A stretch of 32,731 nt of DNA from Anaerolineales bacterium (GTDB lineage: Bacteria; Chloroflexota; Anaerolineae; Promineifilales; Promineifilaceae): contig JAGRDI010000006.1 of the NCBI GenBank assembly GCA_020432765.1, positions 18,268 to 50,998 on the forward strand, in the 5' to 3' direction. Below, one piece after another: positions 8,489 to 17,141 of this stretch (positions are counted from its first letter, which is position 1; each line of letters starts with the position of its first letter). Position numbers and translations under genes: made by a program. A model generated the notes under the pieces. That model saw nothing but the letters and a program-made list of their open reading frames with translations. It did not search any database and was not told the origin of the DNA.

Positions 8489-9226
8489 ATGGAAATATTA
8501 GGCATAGACATCGGCGGCAGCGGCATAAAAGGGGCTTTGGTCAATACCGAAAGCGGCGAAATAACGACTGAGCGTTTTCGCATTGACACCCCACGCCCTG
8601 CAACACCCAAAGCCGTCATAAAAACAATTAAAAACATTGCTAACCATTTCGATTACATGGGGCCTATAGGCGTTGGTTTTCCAGGTATCGTTGTCGATGG
8701 GGTCATACTATCGGCTGTAAACATCCACGCCGGTTGGGTCAATTATAATGGTGCCAAAGCGATCAGTGATGCGACGGGCTGTCCGGTAACAATTAAAAAT
8801 GATGCAGATGTGGCCGGCTTGGCTGAAATGGCTTTTGGCGCGGGACGTGGCATGCAAGGCATCGTAATGATCTTTACTTTAGGAACAGGCATTGGCAGTG
8901 TCATGTTCAATTACGGCTGCAATGTACCAAACCTGGAATTGGGTCATTTATATATGCCGGGTCATAAACAAGACGCTGAATTTTATGCGGCTGATCGCGC
9001 CCGCAAAGCCGAAAATTTGAGCTGGAAGGAGTGGGGTAAACGGCTGAACGAATATTTCCAATACATTGAATTCCTCTTTTCACCACAAGTGATCATACTC
9101 GGCGGTGGCGTGAGCAAAAAACACGACAAATTTCTCAAATATATCCGGACCCGTGCGCAAGTACTGCCAGCACAACTGCGCAACCATGCCGGGATTGTTG
9201 GTGCAGCGATGTCGGCGATAGGATAA
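8489..9226 (+). CDS. ppgK: Polyphosphate glucokinase (ROK family)
   Basis: The 245-residue protein opens with the phosphate motif GIDIGGSGIKG (5-15) typical of PPGK, which phosphorylates glucose to glucose-6-phosphate with polyphosphate and often ATP. The general base is D105 in KNDADVAG. TLGTGIGS at 130-137 is the second phosphate-binding loop, and LGGGVSKK at 204-211 the adenosine-region loop. The Cys-rich zinc motif of many ROK kinases and repressors is absent, as usual for PPGK. There is no DNA-binding extension, so it is an enzyme rather than a ROK repressor. It lies 65 bp after pdp, with a hairpin in the gap, and probably belongs to the same transcript. The ribosome site is weak (AGGA, 12 nt upstream). 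Confidence 0.93.
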   Translation: MEILGIDIGGSGIKGALVNTESGEITTERFRIDTPRPATPKAVIKTIKNIANHFDYMGPIGVGFPGIVVDGVILSAVNIHAGWVNYNGAKAISDATGCPVTIKNDADVAGLAEMAFGAGRGMQGIVMIFTLGTGIGSVMFNYGCNVPNLELGHLYMPGHKQDAEFYAADRARKAENLSWKEWGKRLNEYFQYIEFLFSPQVIILGGGVSKKHDKFLKYIRTRAQVLPAQLRNHAGIVGAAMSAIG

Positions 9227-9253
9227 TTAACTCGCCAGCCTCCCAGTGTGCTG

Positions 9254-9283
9254 TTCGAACTTTACCCAGATATTTGTTATACT
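9254..9283 (+). promoter_or_regulatory. Promoter giving a probably leaderless mRNA
   Basis: A -10 box TATACT lies at 9278-9283 and a weak -35 TTCGAA at 9254-9259 with an 18-bp spacer. The -10 box ends 6 nt before the ATG at 9290, so the start of transcription should fall on or next to the start codon. There is no Shine-Dalgarno sequence. Confidence 0.5.
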
Positions 9284-9289
9284 TATTCC

Positions 9290-10642
9290 ATGATTGGTAA
9301 GAAAAAACCGGGACAACGTCTCGCCTTTTTAGCTGATGCCGATGTAGAAAATCTGGCGGAATGTTTGGTCGCCTTTGCCAATGGAGATGGCGGTCTAATT
9401 GTGCTGGGTTTGGACGACAACGGCCGTTCTACTGAAAATATTTGGGAAGAAGAAGCCGAATCTGCATTGCGCGAAGCTGCCAGTTTATGTCGCCCGCCTG
9501 TGCCCAGCCGTTGGCAGCAAGTCGAAGGGTCAAAAGGCACCTTGATCGGCATCAATGTGGCACGCAGTCTGGAACTGCACAGCTTATACGATGGGCGCGT
9601 ACTGATTCGCAGCGGTACACGCAATCGACCCGTAGCTGGTGATGAAATCCTTGACATCGCTAACAGCAAAAACAGCGCCGAATTTGAAACCGAATTAGTC
9701 CCTGGCGCACACACAGACGATCTGGATCAAGAAATTATCAACGAATATCTGGACAGACGACAGAAACGGGGTGTAGCCAAGATAACTGCTACTACAGAAC
9801 TATTATTTGAAATTGGCGCGACTGACCGTGTTGGCAACCCCACAACTGCTGGTATTTTGCTTTTTGGCAAACGACCGCAAATGTTCTTCCCACAAAGCAG
9901 TGTCGTTTTTGTGCGTTTTCCTGGCAATGAACCGCGTGGCGAAGAGGGCGGCATCGGCTACGGCCGTCGCGATGAAATCACAGGGCCGTTAGCACGCATT
10001 GTTGAACGTGCCTGGAATGTGGTCTTTGAAGAAATGCGCGTTGGGGCCACAGTAAACACGCTCGAACGTGAAGAAATCACGGAGTATCCGCGCTTTGCTG
10101 TGCGTGAGGCGCTGGTCAATGCAGTGGCCCATCGTGATTATCGTATTAAAGGACGGCGCATCGAAATCCGTATGTATGCCAATCGTCTAGAAATCATCAG
10201 TCCTGGCGGCCTGCCGGGCTATATGACCGTCGATAATCTTGTCGAGGAACACTTTTCGCGAAATCCACGCATTGTAAGTGGTCTGTATCAATGGGGTTAT
10301 ATTGAAGAGTTGGGGCTGGGTATCGACCAGATGATTGAAGAGATGGTGCAATCAGGTCATCAACCGCCACTGTTTAAGGCCAGCCCTCATTTGTTTACGG
10401 TAACACTGTCGAATAAACAGGAACGGCCGTCGCCCCCTAAATGGACCCACAATATGAATGAACGGCAGGCACGTGCGCTGACTTATGTACGCGAGAACGG
10501 CAGCATTACCAACCGTGAATATCGTCAGCTTTGTTCAGATGTCTCCGCAGAAACACTGCGTCTTGACCTGGTTGATTTGGTCGATAAGAGCTTGTTACTC
10601 AAGATTGGCTCCAAAAAAGGCACGCATTATATTTTGAAGTAG
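9290..10642 (+). CDS. AlbA_2 / HATPase_c_4 putative regulator (COG2865-like), 450 aa
   Basis: The N-terminal third holds an AlbA_2 (Schlafen-type) domain, with LVAFANGDGGLIVLGLDDNG spanning residues 27-46. The middle holds a GHKL-type ATP-binding segment with the hallmark REALVNAVAHRDY (272-284), then IEIRMYANRLEIISPGGLP and GLGIDQM. The C-terminus (about 390-450) looks like a winged helix. Such proteins are annotated as RecG-like or transcriptional regulators; biochemical roles are poorly known. I chose the ATG at 9290 over an upstream in-frame GTG at 9248, because the 14 extra residues are unlike the family and cover the promoter. The gene starts 63 bp after ppgK with its own promoter. No partner gene is obvious. 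Confidence 0.82.
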   Translation: MIGKKKPGQRLAFLADADVENLAECLVAFANGDGGLIVLGLDDNGRSTENIWEEEAESALREAASLCRPPVPSRWQQVEGSKGTLIGINVARSLELHSLYDGRVLIRSGTRNRPVAGDEILDIANSKNSAEFETELVPGAHTDDLDQEIINEYLDRRQKRGVAKITATTELLFEIGATDRVGNPTTAGILLFGKRPQMFFPQSSVVFVRFPGNEPRGEEGGIGYGRRDEITGPLARIVERAWNVVFEEMRVGATVNTLEREEITEYPRFAVREALVNAVAHRDYRIKGRRIEIRMYANRLEIISPGGLPGYMTVDNLVEEHFSRNPRIVSGLYQWGYIEELGLGIDQMIEEMVQSGHQPPLFKASPHLFTVTLSNKQERPSPPKWTHNMNERQARALTYVRENGSITNREYRQLCSDVSAETLRLDLVDLVDKSLLLKIGSKKGTHYILK

Positions 10643-10742
10643 TCTATGTGAGCAGAACAAGGTACTGGATAAAATATCTTGAACGGAAAATAGTTTGACC
10701 CCGTGCCTTACACGGCTAAGCTCAAAATTAATCCAAATTTAA

Positions 10743-10816
10743 CCCAACCATATCCCCACTAATCCCAAAGTTTTCCCAATATCCCAAATTTATCCCAAGT
10801 TTTCATTTGGGATAAA
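10743..10816. repeat. Iterated (T)CCCAA boxes ending in a 10-bp hairpin
   Basis: CCCAA recurs at 10743, 10764, 10775, 10783 and 10794, the last four spaced 11, 8 and 11 bp. The final copy forms a perfect 10-bp stem, TTTATCCCAA (10789-10798) with TTGGGATAAA (10807-10816), around an 8-nt loop. The near-helical spacing suggests a protein-binding array. It might instead be a terminator region for the gene ending at 10642, although no clear T-run follows. Confidence 0.55.
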
Positions 10817-10927
10817 AACCAGATTCTTTACGAATTAGTGCTAAATAATGCGTAGCACGTAATCCAGAGAAAATAATCTTCTACGCACTACATATAACCA
10901 TCTTCAATTCATAAAGCGCCAAAAAAC

Positions 10928-10956
10928 TTTATTTGTAGACCATTACTGAGTATAGT
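10928..10956 (+). promoter_or_regulatory. Promoter giving a probably leaderless mRNA
   Basis: TATAGT at 10951-10956 ends exactly 6 nt before the ATG at 10963, and TTTATT at 10928-10933 is a weak -35 with 17-bp spacing. AGGGG directly before the ATG is too close to act as a ribosome site, so initiation on a 5' AUG is the likely mode. Confidence 0.5.
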
Positions 10957-10962
10957 AGGGGC

Positions 10963-13104
10963 ATGGTCACACTTACGCTGCAATTTTTGCTTGTTTTACT
11001 GCTGCCCCTTAGCCTCATTGGCATGGCTGTGTACAGCTTTGGGGTGGGTAGAAAACGGCCGTTTCCGCACGTTCGTTGGATATTCACCCTTTTAGCAGCC
11101 ACGGTGTGGGCGAGTAGTTTGTTGCGTTATTATAGCGGGCGAGCCCTAAATCAATGGATAGGGCTGAGTTGGGGTGGCGTTGGACACGTCGCTTTGTTCC
11201 TTACCACCTTTGGTGTCCTGTTAACGACATTGCGTCTTTTTGATGTGCCACGACGCACTGGTTTGTGGATCAGCTTGCCAGGGCTATTGTTTGGTTTAGC
11301 CGCTTTGGTACTCGACCCGGCCATCTGGTGGTATCAACTTCCTGATTTGAACGCAGCCGGACAATTCGTGACACATTACTTGTTATGGGCATTCATTTGG
11401 GTCGTAGCCTGGCTGTTGCCACTGTTTGCTGCCTGGTTGTTAACCCAACAGGCACGTACCAATCTAGACCATTCCCTTTTTCGCAATTTAACAAGCTATT
11501 GGTTCTTAACCATTTTGCTAATTGGTTTAGGGGCAGGATTCGCTGCGATTCAAATTCCTATGCAACCCATCTGGCAAGAAGTCGGGGTCTTAATCACAGT
11601 CATCGCTGCTTACATCGGTACACTGACCCTTTCACGACGCCTACTGCCTGACTTATGGTTAACACTGCGGCAGGGGGTTGTGCGTCTGATAGGCATCGTG
11701 CTTGTTTTTATGATTTTGTGGGCAGCTTTATGGTTTACATCACACCAGGCAGCAGCGCCCTCCTTATTGGTGTTAACGTTAGGCGCGGCGGTATTGGCTT
11801 TGTTGGTAACGGCCGTTGCTCTTGGAGGCACCGGTTTGATACGACATCTGCGGGGCATTGATCAATTACCCAAAAAATTAAACATCGATTACATTCCTGA
11901 TTTGAAACAGTTAGGACAGCAATTTTTAGAAACGCTACAAACCAATCTATCTGTCCATGAAGGTTGGTTATTTACAATTGAAGATGGTATTGCTGGTCAG
12001 TTAATTCTACGTCCATTGGCAGCCCGAGGAATTGACATACCCTCTGAAGCTATTTTTGCAGCAGACAGCCCTTTTTCAATCAGATTATTGCATCAAAATT
12101 CACCTTTAATGCGCGTTGATTTGATAACAATGGCAATGACCTATTCCTTACCTCCCGAAGAAGAAGATTTATTAAATAGCTGGCAGCGTGTTCTTTATAT
12201 GCCTCTACGCAGCACTCGTGCTCTGGTTGGCGTTGTGGCACTCGGCCCCAAATATGCGGGTCAACCCTTCTCTCGCCATGATATTATGCTGCTGCATTGG
12301 TTATCCGATCAATTTGCGCCCATATTGGCACAAGCACAGGATTTTGTCACAATACAACGTCTAAACACGGCCTTGTATGCCCAAAATAATGCTTTGACAC
12401 GCCAGGTACGTCATTATCAGGCCCTGGCTGCTTTACAGGAACGGCTGGTTGGTTTATTGTCACCGGAATTGAAACGGCCGTTTGCCACCATCTATACACA
12501 GCTAGACTCACTGCCAGATCCCTCTCAAATCACTCCACAAATCGATTTGCTGCGTGGCGAGATCGAACAGCTCATTCATGTGGCCGGGCAGGTAGAAGCA
12601 CACACAGAATATCAGTTTGCCCCAGTCGAACCAGTCGATGTTTTGCGGTCTGCCATGCACAAACTGGAGTCAGCGGTGGCGGCGCGGCGTATCACAACAA
12701 CGTGGGATATGCCGTCTGATTTGCCGCTCGTATGGGGCGACAGCGACCAACTCAAGGCCGCAATTGGCTATATTTTGCACAATGCCGTCAAATTCAACCG
12801 GATCGGAGGCACGGTAGACATTAAAGCAAATGTGGCTGGCCATGCACTCATGTTACAAATCAGCGACAGCGGCGTAGGTATGCCGCCGGAAAAGGTAGAT
12901 GCCCTACGTAACAATTTTATCGCCGCATCACCTTTAGCATACAATCAACAGCGCGGTCGTTTCCGTATACCATTTGGCTTAACCCTGGCTTATTTCATCA
13001 TTTCTGCTCACGACGGCCGTTTACAAATTGAAAGTATCTATGGCACTGGTACAACCGTTTCAATCCGGCTGCCGGTTTATGCGTTAAACAGAAATTTGGT
13101 TTAA
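10963..13104 (+). CDS. Multi-pass histidine-kinase-like sensor with Pro in place of the phosphoacceptor His
   Basis: Eight or nine transmembrane helices fill residues 5-290. A GAF-like region lies at about 312-460, a coiled linker and dimerisation segment at about 465-545, and a HATPase_c domain at about 590-706. The ATPase boxes are intact: N607 in LHNAVKFN, D635 in DSGVGMP, and G672 in FGLTL. The H-box is not: SHELRTPL of ordinary kinases reads SPELKRPF (500-507), with P501 where the phosphorylated His should be. The codon is CCG at 12463-12465, and the next codons, AAA CGG CCG TTT, are a copy of the iterated palindrome. No response regulator is nearby. The next gene, a double-VWA protein, starts 6 nt after the stop codon, so the two are co-transcribed. 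It may be a pseudokinase sensor or use another His such as H484. Confidence 0.85.
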   Translation: MVTLTLQFLLVLLLPLSLIGMAVYSFGVGRKRPFPHVRWIFTLLAATVWASSLLRYYSGRALNQWIGLSWGGVGHVALFLTTFGVLLTTLRLFDVPRRTGLWISLPGLLFGLAALVLDPAIWWYQLPDLNAAGQFVTHYLLWAFIWVVAWLLPLFAAWLLTQQARTNLDHSLFRNLTSYWFLTILLIGLGAGFAAIQIPMQPIWQEVGVLITVIAAYIGTLTLSRRLLPDLWLTLRQGVVRLIGIVLVFMILWAALWFTSHQAAAPSLLVLTLGAAVLALLVTAVALGGTGLIRHLRGIDQLPKKLNIDYIPDLKQLGQQFLETLQTNLSVHEGWLFTIEDGIAGQLILRPLAARGIDIPSEAIFAADSPFSIRLLHQNSPLMRVDLITMAMTYSLPPEEEDLLNSWQRVLYMPLRSTRALVGVVALGPKYAGQPFSRHDIMLLHWLSDQFAPILAQAQDFVTIQRLNTALYAQNNALTRQVRHYQALAALQERLVGLLSPELKRPFATIYTQLDSLPDPSQITPQIDLLRGEIEQLIHVAGQVEAHTEYQFAPVEPVDVLRSAMHKLESAVAARRITTTWDMPSDLPLVWGDSDQLKAAIGYILHNAVKFNRIGGTVDIKANVAGHALMLQISDSGVGMPPEKVDALRNNFIAASPLAYNQQRGRFRIPFGLTLAYFIISAHDGRLQIESIYGTGTTVSIRLPVYALNRNLV

Positions 13105-13110
13105 CCCTTT

Positions 13111-16005
13111 ATGACTTTCACCACCCCCATTTTCTTGGTTTTGCTCTTAACACTTCCCTTGCTGATTTGGGTAGGACGGCCGTATACAGCTCCATTCAAC
13201 CGGCGCAATTGGCGTGTGTGGATTAGTCTGCTGCTGCGTTTATTAATCGTGGTGTTGATCATTTTAGCACTGGCAGGCGCACAAGCTGTGCGTACCATCG
13301 ATGAATTGGCAGTTGTATTTCTGGTTGATGGTTCTGATTCGATCAACGCAGAGCAGTTTGCAGAAGCCGAAGATTTTGTGGCTACGGCCGTGGCCCGCAT
13401 GGGAGACAATGATCAAGCCGCAGTCGTCGTATTTGGCGCCGATGCCTTAGTCGAACGCCCCCTCAGCAATCTGGCTGAACTCGCTCCCATCACATCTGTA
13501 CCGCAAGCACTGCAAACCGATTTAGCCGGCGCTATCCGTCTGGGTTTGGCCTTATTTCCCGCCGGCAGTGCCCGCCGCCTGGTTGTTTTAAGTGATGGCG
13601 CAGTTACCAGTGGCGATACACGCAGCGCCGCGCAGCTGGCTGCTGCCAATGGCGTGCCGCTCGATTATATTTTTCTGCAACGGCCCGCCATCGACACCGA
13701 AGTCACTTTATTGGATGTAACAGCGCCAACACGGGTCGGCGCGGGCGAAATCTTCCGTCTGGCAGTTACGGCCGAAAGTTCAACCGCTACCCCGGTAGAG
13801 CTGCGGGTGTTATCGGGTGGCAATGTAATCCATCAGGAAAACGTGCAGATGCGCCCCGGCATTAACAATTATGATGTGCGTTTGCGTGCCACCACGCCCG
13901 AATTTGTCAGATACCAAGTGCAGTTAGCGCCAGTTCAAGACACTTACTTCCAAAACAACGAGCTGGCAGCCTTCACAGAGATAACAGGCGCACCACGTCT
14001 GCTGCTGGTTGCGCCAGAGAGCGGCGTCGATGAGAATGGCACGCCTTTACCCGACGAAGCCGCCCAATTACAACTGGCACTCACCGCCACCAATTTAGAA
14101 ATCGACCGCTTGACAGCAGGTACATTTCCAGCCGATCTGACCACTTTGAGCAACTATGCGGCGGTTGTATTAGTAAATATCAATGCACGCGACCTTTCAC
14201 CACGCAAAATGGAGACCTTGCAAAGTTATGTGCGTGATTTGGGCGGTGGTTTGGTTGTCGTCGGTGGGCCAGAAAGTTATGGGATGGGCGGCTATTTCCA
14301 AACTCCATTGGAAGCCGCGCTGCCAGTCAATATGCAAATCAACGACCAAGAACGCTTTCCAGCAGTGAGTATCGCATTGGTGATTGATCGTTCCGGCAGC
14401 ATGGGTGAGATGGAAGGGGGCGCGACCAAGATCCAATTGGCAAATGAAGGTGCGGCACGCGTTGTGCAACTGCTAAATGACAGCGACGAAATTACGGTTA
14501 TTCCGGTGGACACCACGCCCAATAATCCAATTGGCCCTTTATCGGCAGCCGATAAGGATGTTGCTATTGAACAAATCCGGCAAATTGGCGCTGGTGGTGG
14601 TGGCATTTATGTACGCACGGGCTTGGAAGCAGCGTCTGCGGCTTTGACGCAAAGTCCAAATCCTGTGAAACATATCATTTTATTGGCTGATGGCTCCGAT
14701 TCTGAGCAAAAAGAGGGCGTGCCTGAACTGATCGAGGCGCTAACTGCTGAAGGTGTGACGATTTCAACCGTGAGCATTGGCGGCGGACCAGACACGGCCT
14801 GGTTAGAACAGATGGCTGAATTGGGCAACGGCCGTTTCCATTTCACTGATCAAGCTGCCAACTTACCCCAAATTTTCACCCAAGAAACCACCGCCATCCA
14901 GCGCAGTTACCTGATCGAAGAGCGTTTTTTCCCCACAGCCGGTACACCCAGTCCCATCCTGAGCGGCATTCGTGCTGTGCCACCGCTCTATGGGTATGTG
15001 GGAACCAGCCCCAAAGATACCGCGCAGGTGATCTTGGCCACGCATCAAGGTGATCCACTGCTGGCGGCGTGGCAGTACGGTTTGGGACGCGCCGTGGCTT
15101 GGACCTCAGATGCGACAGGGCGTTGGGCGACGGATTGGGTACGCTGGGAAGGGTTTCCAGCTTTTTGGGCACAAGCAGTGCGCTGGACTTTGCCAGTTGA
15201 TCAGGATGGGGCAGTAGAAACAGCCGTAACCTACAACAACAATCAGGCACAGCTAACCGTCGATGTGCGTGATGGCGACGATCAATTCCGCAACAACTTG
15301 CAGTTAGAGGCGAATATAATCGCGCCGGATGGGAGCGTAACGGCCGTAACATTACCACAAGTCGCGCCAGGTCGTTATGCCACTGCATTCACACCCAGAC
15401 AAGAAGGAGCTTACTTGCTGCGCCTTACAGGGGAAGGTGCTACGGAAGCGGATGCAATCGGACAAACAAGCGGCTGGGTTTTGGGGTATTCACCAGAGTA
15501 TCGCGATTTGGATACTGATCCACAGCTGCTTTATTCAATAGCGGAGATTAGCGGCGGACAGGATTTATCTACGCTGGGGGTTGATGCTGCAGCAATGGCT
15601 GTATTCAGCCACGATTTAACCGCGCAAGCAGCCACACAACCAATTTGGCCCTGGCTGCTTCTAAGTGCGGTTTTGTTACTCCCAATTGATGTGGGGCTGC
15701 GACGGCTGGTAATTACGCGTGCCGATTGGCGACGCGCTTGGGTCGCCTCTTTTGGTCGTTGGCAATCGACAAGTGAAGCAGAATCGGAACGACCACAGCA
15801 GATGTCACAACTGTTTGCAGCTAAAAAACGTATGCGGCAGCGGACAAAGTCTGCGATAGAACCTATAGAACCTGTTTTACCAGAAATAGATGATGTTGAG
15901 GAACGGCCGTTGGCATCAGACGCGCCCCTGACCAGACCGCCCACTCAGCAAACCGAAGAAGGTACACTCGCTTCACGTTTGTTGAAGAAAAAGCATTCAG
16001 ATTAA
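13111..16005 (+). CDS. Large membrane protein with two VWA domains and a GATase-like domain (964 aa)
   Basis: Two N-terminal transmembrane helices (5-22, 37-58) lead into a first VWA domain (about 66-190) with an intact metal motif DGSDS (73-77). A beta-sandwich segment (195-285) and a flavodoxin/GATase1-like region (290-410; LRDLGGGLVVVGG-type core at 376-386) follow. The second VWA domain (420-595) has an intact DRSGS at 426-430. A long beta-rich C-terminal part ends in a transmembrane helix (846-865) and a charged cytoplasmic tail of about 100 residues. Batl/BatA-type and YfbK-like proteins share pieces of this layout. Both VWA metal sites look functional, unlike those of the two VWA-FHA proteins at 726-4755. 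It is translationally close (6 nt) to the kinase-like gene before it, suggesting they act together at the envelope. No ribosome site is visible. Confidence 0.88.
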   Translation: MTFTTPIFLVLLLTLPLLIWVGRPYTAPFNRRNWRVWISLLLRLLIVVLIILALAGAQAVRTIDELAVVFLVDGSDSINAEQFAEAEDFVATAVARMGDNDQAAVVVFGADALVERPLSNLAELAPITSVPQALQTDLAGAIRLGLALFPAGSARRLVVLSDGAVTSGDTRSAAQLAAANGVPLDYIFLQRPAIDTEVTLLDVTAPTRVGAGEIFRLAVTAESSTATPVELRVLSGGNVIHQENVQMRPGINNYDVRLRATTPEFVRYQVQLAPVQDTYFQNNELAAFTEITGAPRLLLVAPESGVDENGTPLPDEAAQLQLALTATNLEIDRLTAGTFPADLTTLSNYAAVVLVNINARDLSPRKMETLQSYVRDLGGGLVVVGGPESYGMGGYFQTPLEAALPVNMQINDQERFPAVSIALVIDRSGSMGEMEGGATKIQLANEGAARVVQLLNDSDEITVIPVDTTPNNPIGPLSAADKDVAIEQIRQIGAGGGGIYVRTGLEAASAALTQSPNPVKHIILLADGSDSEQKEGVPELIEALTAEGVTISTVSIGGGPDTAWLEQMAELGNGRFHFTDQAANLPQIFTQETTAIQRSYLIEERFFPTAGTPSPILSGIRAVPPLYGYVGTSPKDTAQVILATHQGDPLLAAWQYGLGRAVAWTSDATGRWATDWVRWEGFPAFWAQAVRWTLPVDQDGAVETAVTYNNNQAQLTVDVRDGDDQFRNNLQLEANIIAPDGSVTAVTLPQVAPGRYATAFTPRQEGAYLLRLTGEGATEADAIGQTSGWVLGYSPEYRDLDTDPQLLYSIAEISGGQDLSTLGVDAAAMAVFSHDLTAQAATQPIWPWLLLSAVLLLPIDVGLRRLVITRADWRRAWVASFGRWQSTSEAESERPQQMSQLFAAKKRMRQRTKSAIEPIEPVLPEIDDVEERPLASDAPLTRPPTQQTEEGTLASRLLKKKHSD

Positions 16006-16096
16006 TCATATAGGCCGGATGTCATACCATTGAAACGTGGTTGACTAACACCACCTTTTAGGGCGTTGAACCAATCAATCATCCATCCATGTTAAT

Positions 16097-16738
16097 CTAA
16101 TCGGAAAAAACAACCTCTTCTTTACCTGCTAACATATCTTGAATGCGTTTGACAACAATATCTAGGTGACCAGCCTGATTGACAAAATCCAAATCATCTG
16201 TGCGTATGGTTAACACCGGGCATAAATCAAAAGTTGCCATCCATTCGGCGTAGAATGAATCTAGCAGGGACAAGTAATCGGCCGTTATGCCGGTTTCCAT
16301 TTCGCGGCCACGCCGCTGAATACGTTCCATCAACAGCGGCACAGGCGCTTTCAAATACAATAACAAATCAGGACGCGGCAAATTTTCTACAACTAGATTA
16401 TAAACAGTACGGTAAGCTTCATAGTCGCGCTCGTTTAGATTGCCCATGTGATGCAATACACGTGCAAAGATATGCGCATCTTCATAAATGCTGCGGTCAG
16501 CAATGGCAGATTGCGGGTTATCGGCCAATTCTTTGTGTTGTTCTGCACGGTGCCCCAGAAAAAATACCTGCAAATGGAAGGCCCACTGTTTCATGTTAGC
16601 GTAAAAGTCAGGCAAATAAGGATTGTCAGCCACAGATTCATAGCCAGAGAGCCAATTCAAACGCGCCCCAATACGCTCCGTAAGGGAAGTTTTGCCGGAA
16701 CCAATATTACCAGCAACAAGAATAAATCGTTTCGTCAT
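16097..16738 (-). CDS. Deoxynucleoside kinase (dAdo/dGuo/dCyd kinase family)
   Basis: The 213-residue protein has the P-loop GNIGSGKT at 10-17, the substrate-binding E34 in GYESV, the DRS motif at 81-83 (in ADRSIYED), and a basic lid RRGRE at 142-146. This is the layout of bacterial dNK-family kinases, which add the first phosphate to deoxynucleosides in the salvage pathway. The exact base specificity cannot be told. It is transcribed leftward, with AGGA 9 nt before the ATG and a TATAAG -10-like box about 20 nt upstream. It converges on the double-VWA gene with a 91-bp gap. Together with pdp it points to active nucleoside salvage, though the two are 8 kb apart. Confidence 0.92.
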   Translation of the reverse strand: MTKRFILVAGNIGSGKTSLTERIGARLNWLSGYESVADNPYLPDFYANMKQWAFHLQVFFLGHRAEQHKELADNPQSAIADRSIYEDAHIFARVLHHMGNLNERDYEAYRTVYNLVVENLPRPDLLLYLKAPVPLLMERIQRRGREMETGITADYLSLLDSFYAEWMATFDLCPVLTIRTDDLDFVNQAGHLDIVVKRIQDMLAGKEEVVFSD

Positions 16739-16765
16739 TAGGATAATCCTGTAGTCTTATAGCTA

Positions 16766-16876
16766 CTGGACACTGGCGAAAAATAGATTTGTCAACTTTC
16801 CTCTCTGGAAGCAAACATAATTTCAAACAAAAAAGTTGACAAATCTCTCTGGAAGAACAAAAACGCCAGAGTCCTG
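16766..16876. repeat. Nested inverted repeat with internal direct repeat
   Basis: Inner arms AGATTTGTCAACTTT (16785-16799) and its exact complement (16832-16846) form 15 perfect base pairs around 32 nt. Outer arms CTGGACACTGGCG (16766-16778) and CGCCAGAGTCCTG (16864-16876) pair at 11 of 13 positions. CTCTCTGGAAG occurs twice in direct orientation (16801-16811, 16845-16855), each just inside or after an inner arm. The size and nesting resemble a MITE-like or REP-like element. Confidence 0.65.
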
Positions 16877-16893
16877 TAAATGTATTGTATCAA

Positions 16894-17118
16894 ATGGTAA
16901 ACGTACCTTCACCTTTTCAATTCACAGAATTTAGCCTGGAAGTTGCCAAACAATCATCAAGCGCCATACAGGCAGCATTCAAAAGGGAGACAGAAAAAAA
17001 TCAACCAGAAAATGGGTTGCCGACCACTGACTGGCCAACACAGATAAACTCTTCTGGTCGAACGAAGAAGCTGCAGGCAAGGTTTGCGGATTTACTTTTT
17101 GTCAACAGTTATTGGTAA
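16894..17118 (+). CDS. Doubtful small ORF, no recognised family
   Basis: The frame could encode about 74 residues starting MVNVPSPFQFTEF. It is polar, rich in Gln, Ser and Lys, with a possible amphipathic helix in the middle and no signal peptide or transmembrane segment. No ribosome site precedes it, and it ends 18 bp before the fmt -10 box. It may be chance. Confidence 0.2.
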   Translation: MVNVPSPFQFTEFSLEVAKQSSSAIQAAFKRETEKNQPENGLPTTDWPTQINSSGRTKKLQARFADLLFVNSYW

Positions 17119-17141
17119 ACTAATTAACAGAGTGCTAGAAT
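17112..17141 (+). promoter_or_regulatory. fmt promoter, probably leaderless
   Basis: There is an extended -10, TGC then TAGAAT at 17136-17141, and a -35 TTGGTA at 17112-17117 with an 18-bp spacer. The -10 ends 7 nt before the ATG at 17149, so transcription should start at the start codon. An upstream in-frame ATG at 17140 overlaps the -10 box and is therefore unlikely to be used. Confidence 0.55.

Larger units (their letters stand above)
10643..10962. other. Intergenic region with iterated TCCCAA motifs and hairpins
   Basis: This 320-bp region contains a small hairpin (CCGTG 10701-10705 / CACGG 10711-10715), then five CCCAA copies at 10743, 10764, 10775, 10783 and 10794, and one inverted copy at 10807. 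The promoter for the kinase-like gene lies at the right end. No gene is visible. Confidence 0.55.

Noticed and set aside
9253-9260. GTTCGAAC as a tRNA T-loop
   Set aside because: No matching acceptor stem or anticodon arm surrounds it; it falls in the promoter region of the AlbA_2 gene.
9248-9289. GTG start extending the AlbA_2 protein by 14 residues
   Set aside because: The extension covers the -35 and -10 boxes and does not resemble the family; ATG 9290 fits better.
10743-10816. CRISPR-like or iteron origin
   Set aside because: The boxes are 5-6 bp with 8-21 bp spacing, there are no spacers or cas genes, and no dnaA or rep gene is near.
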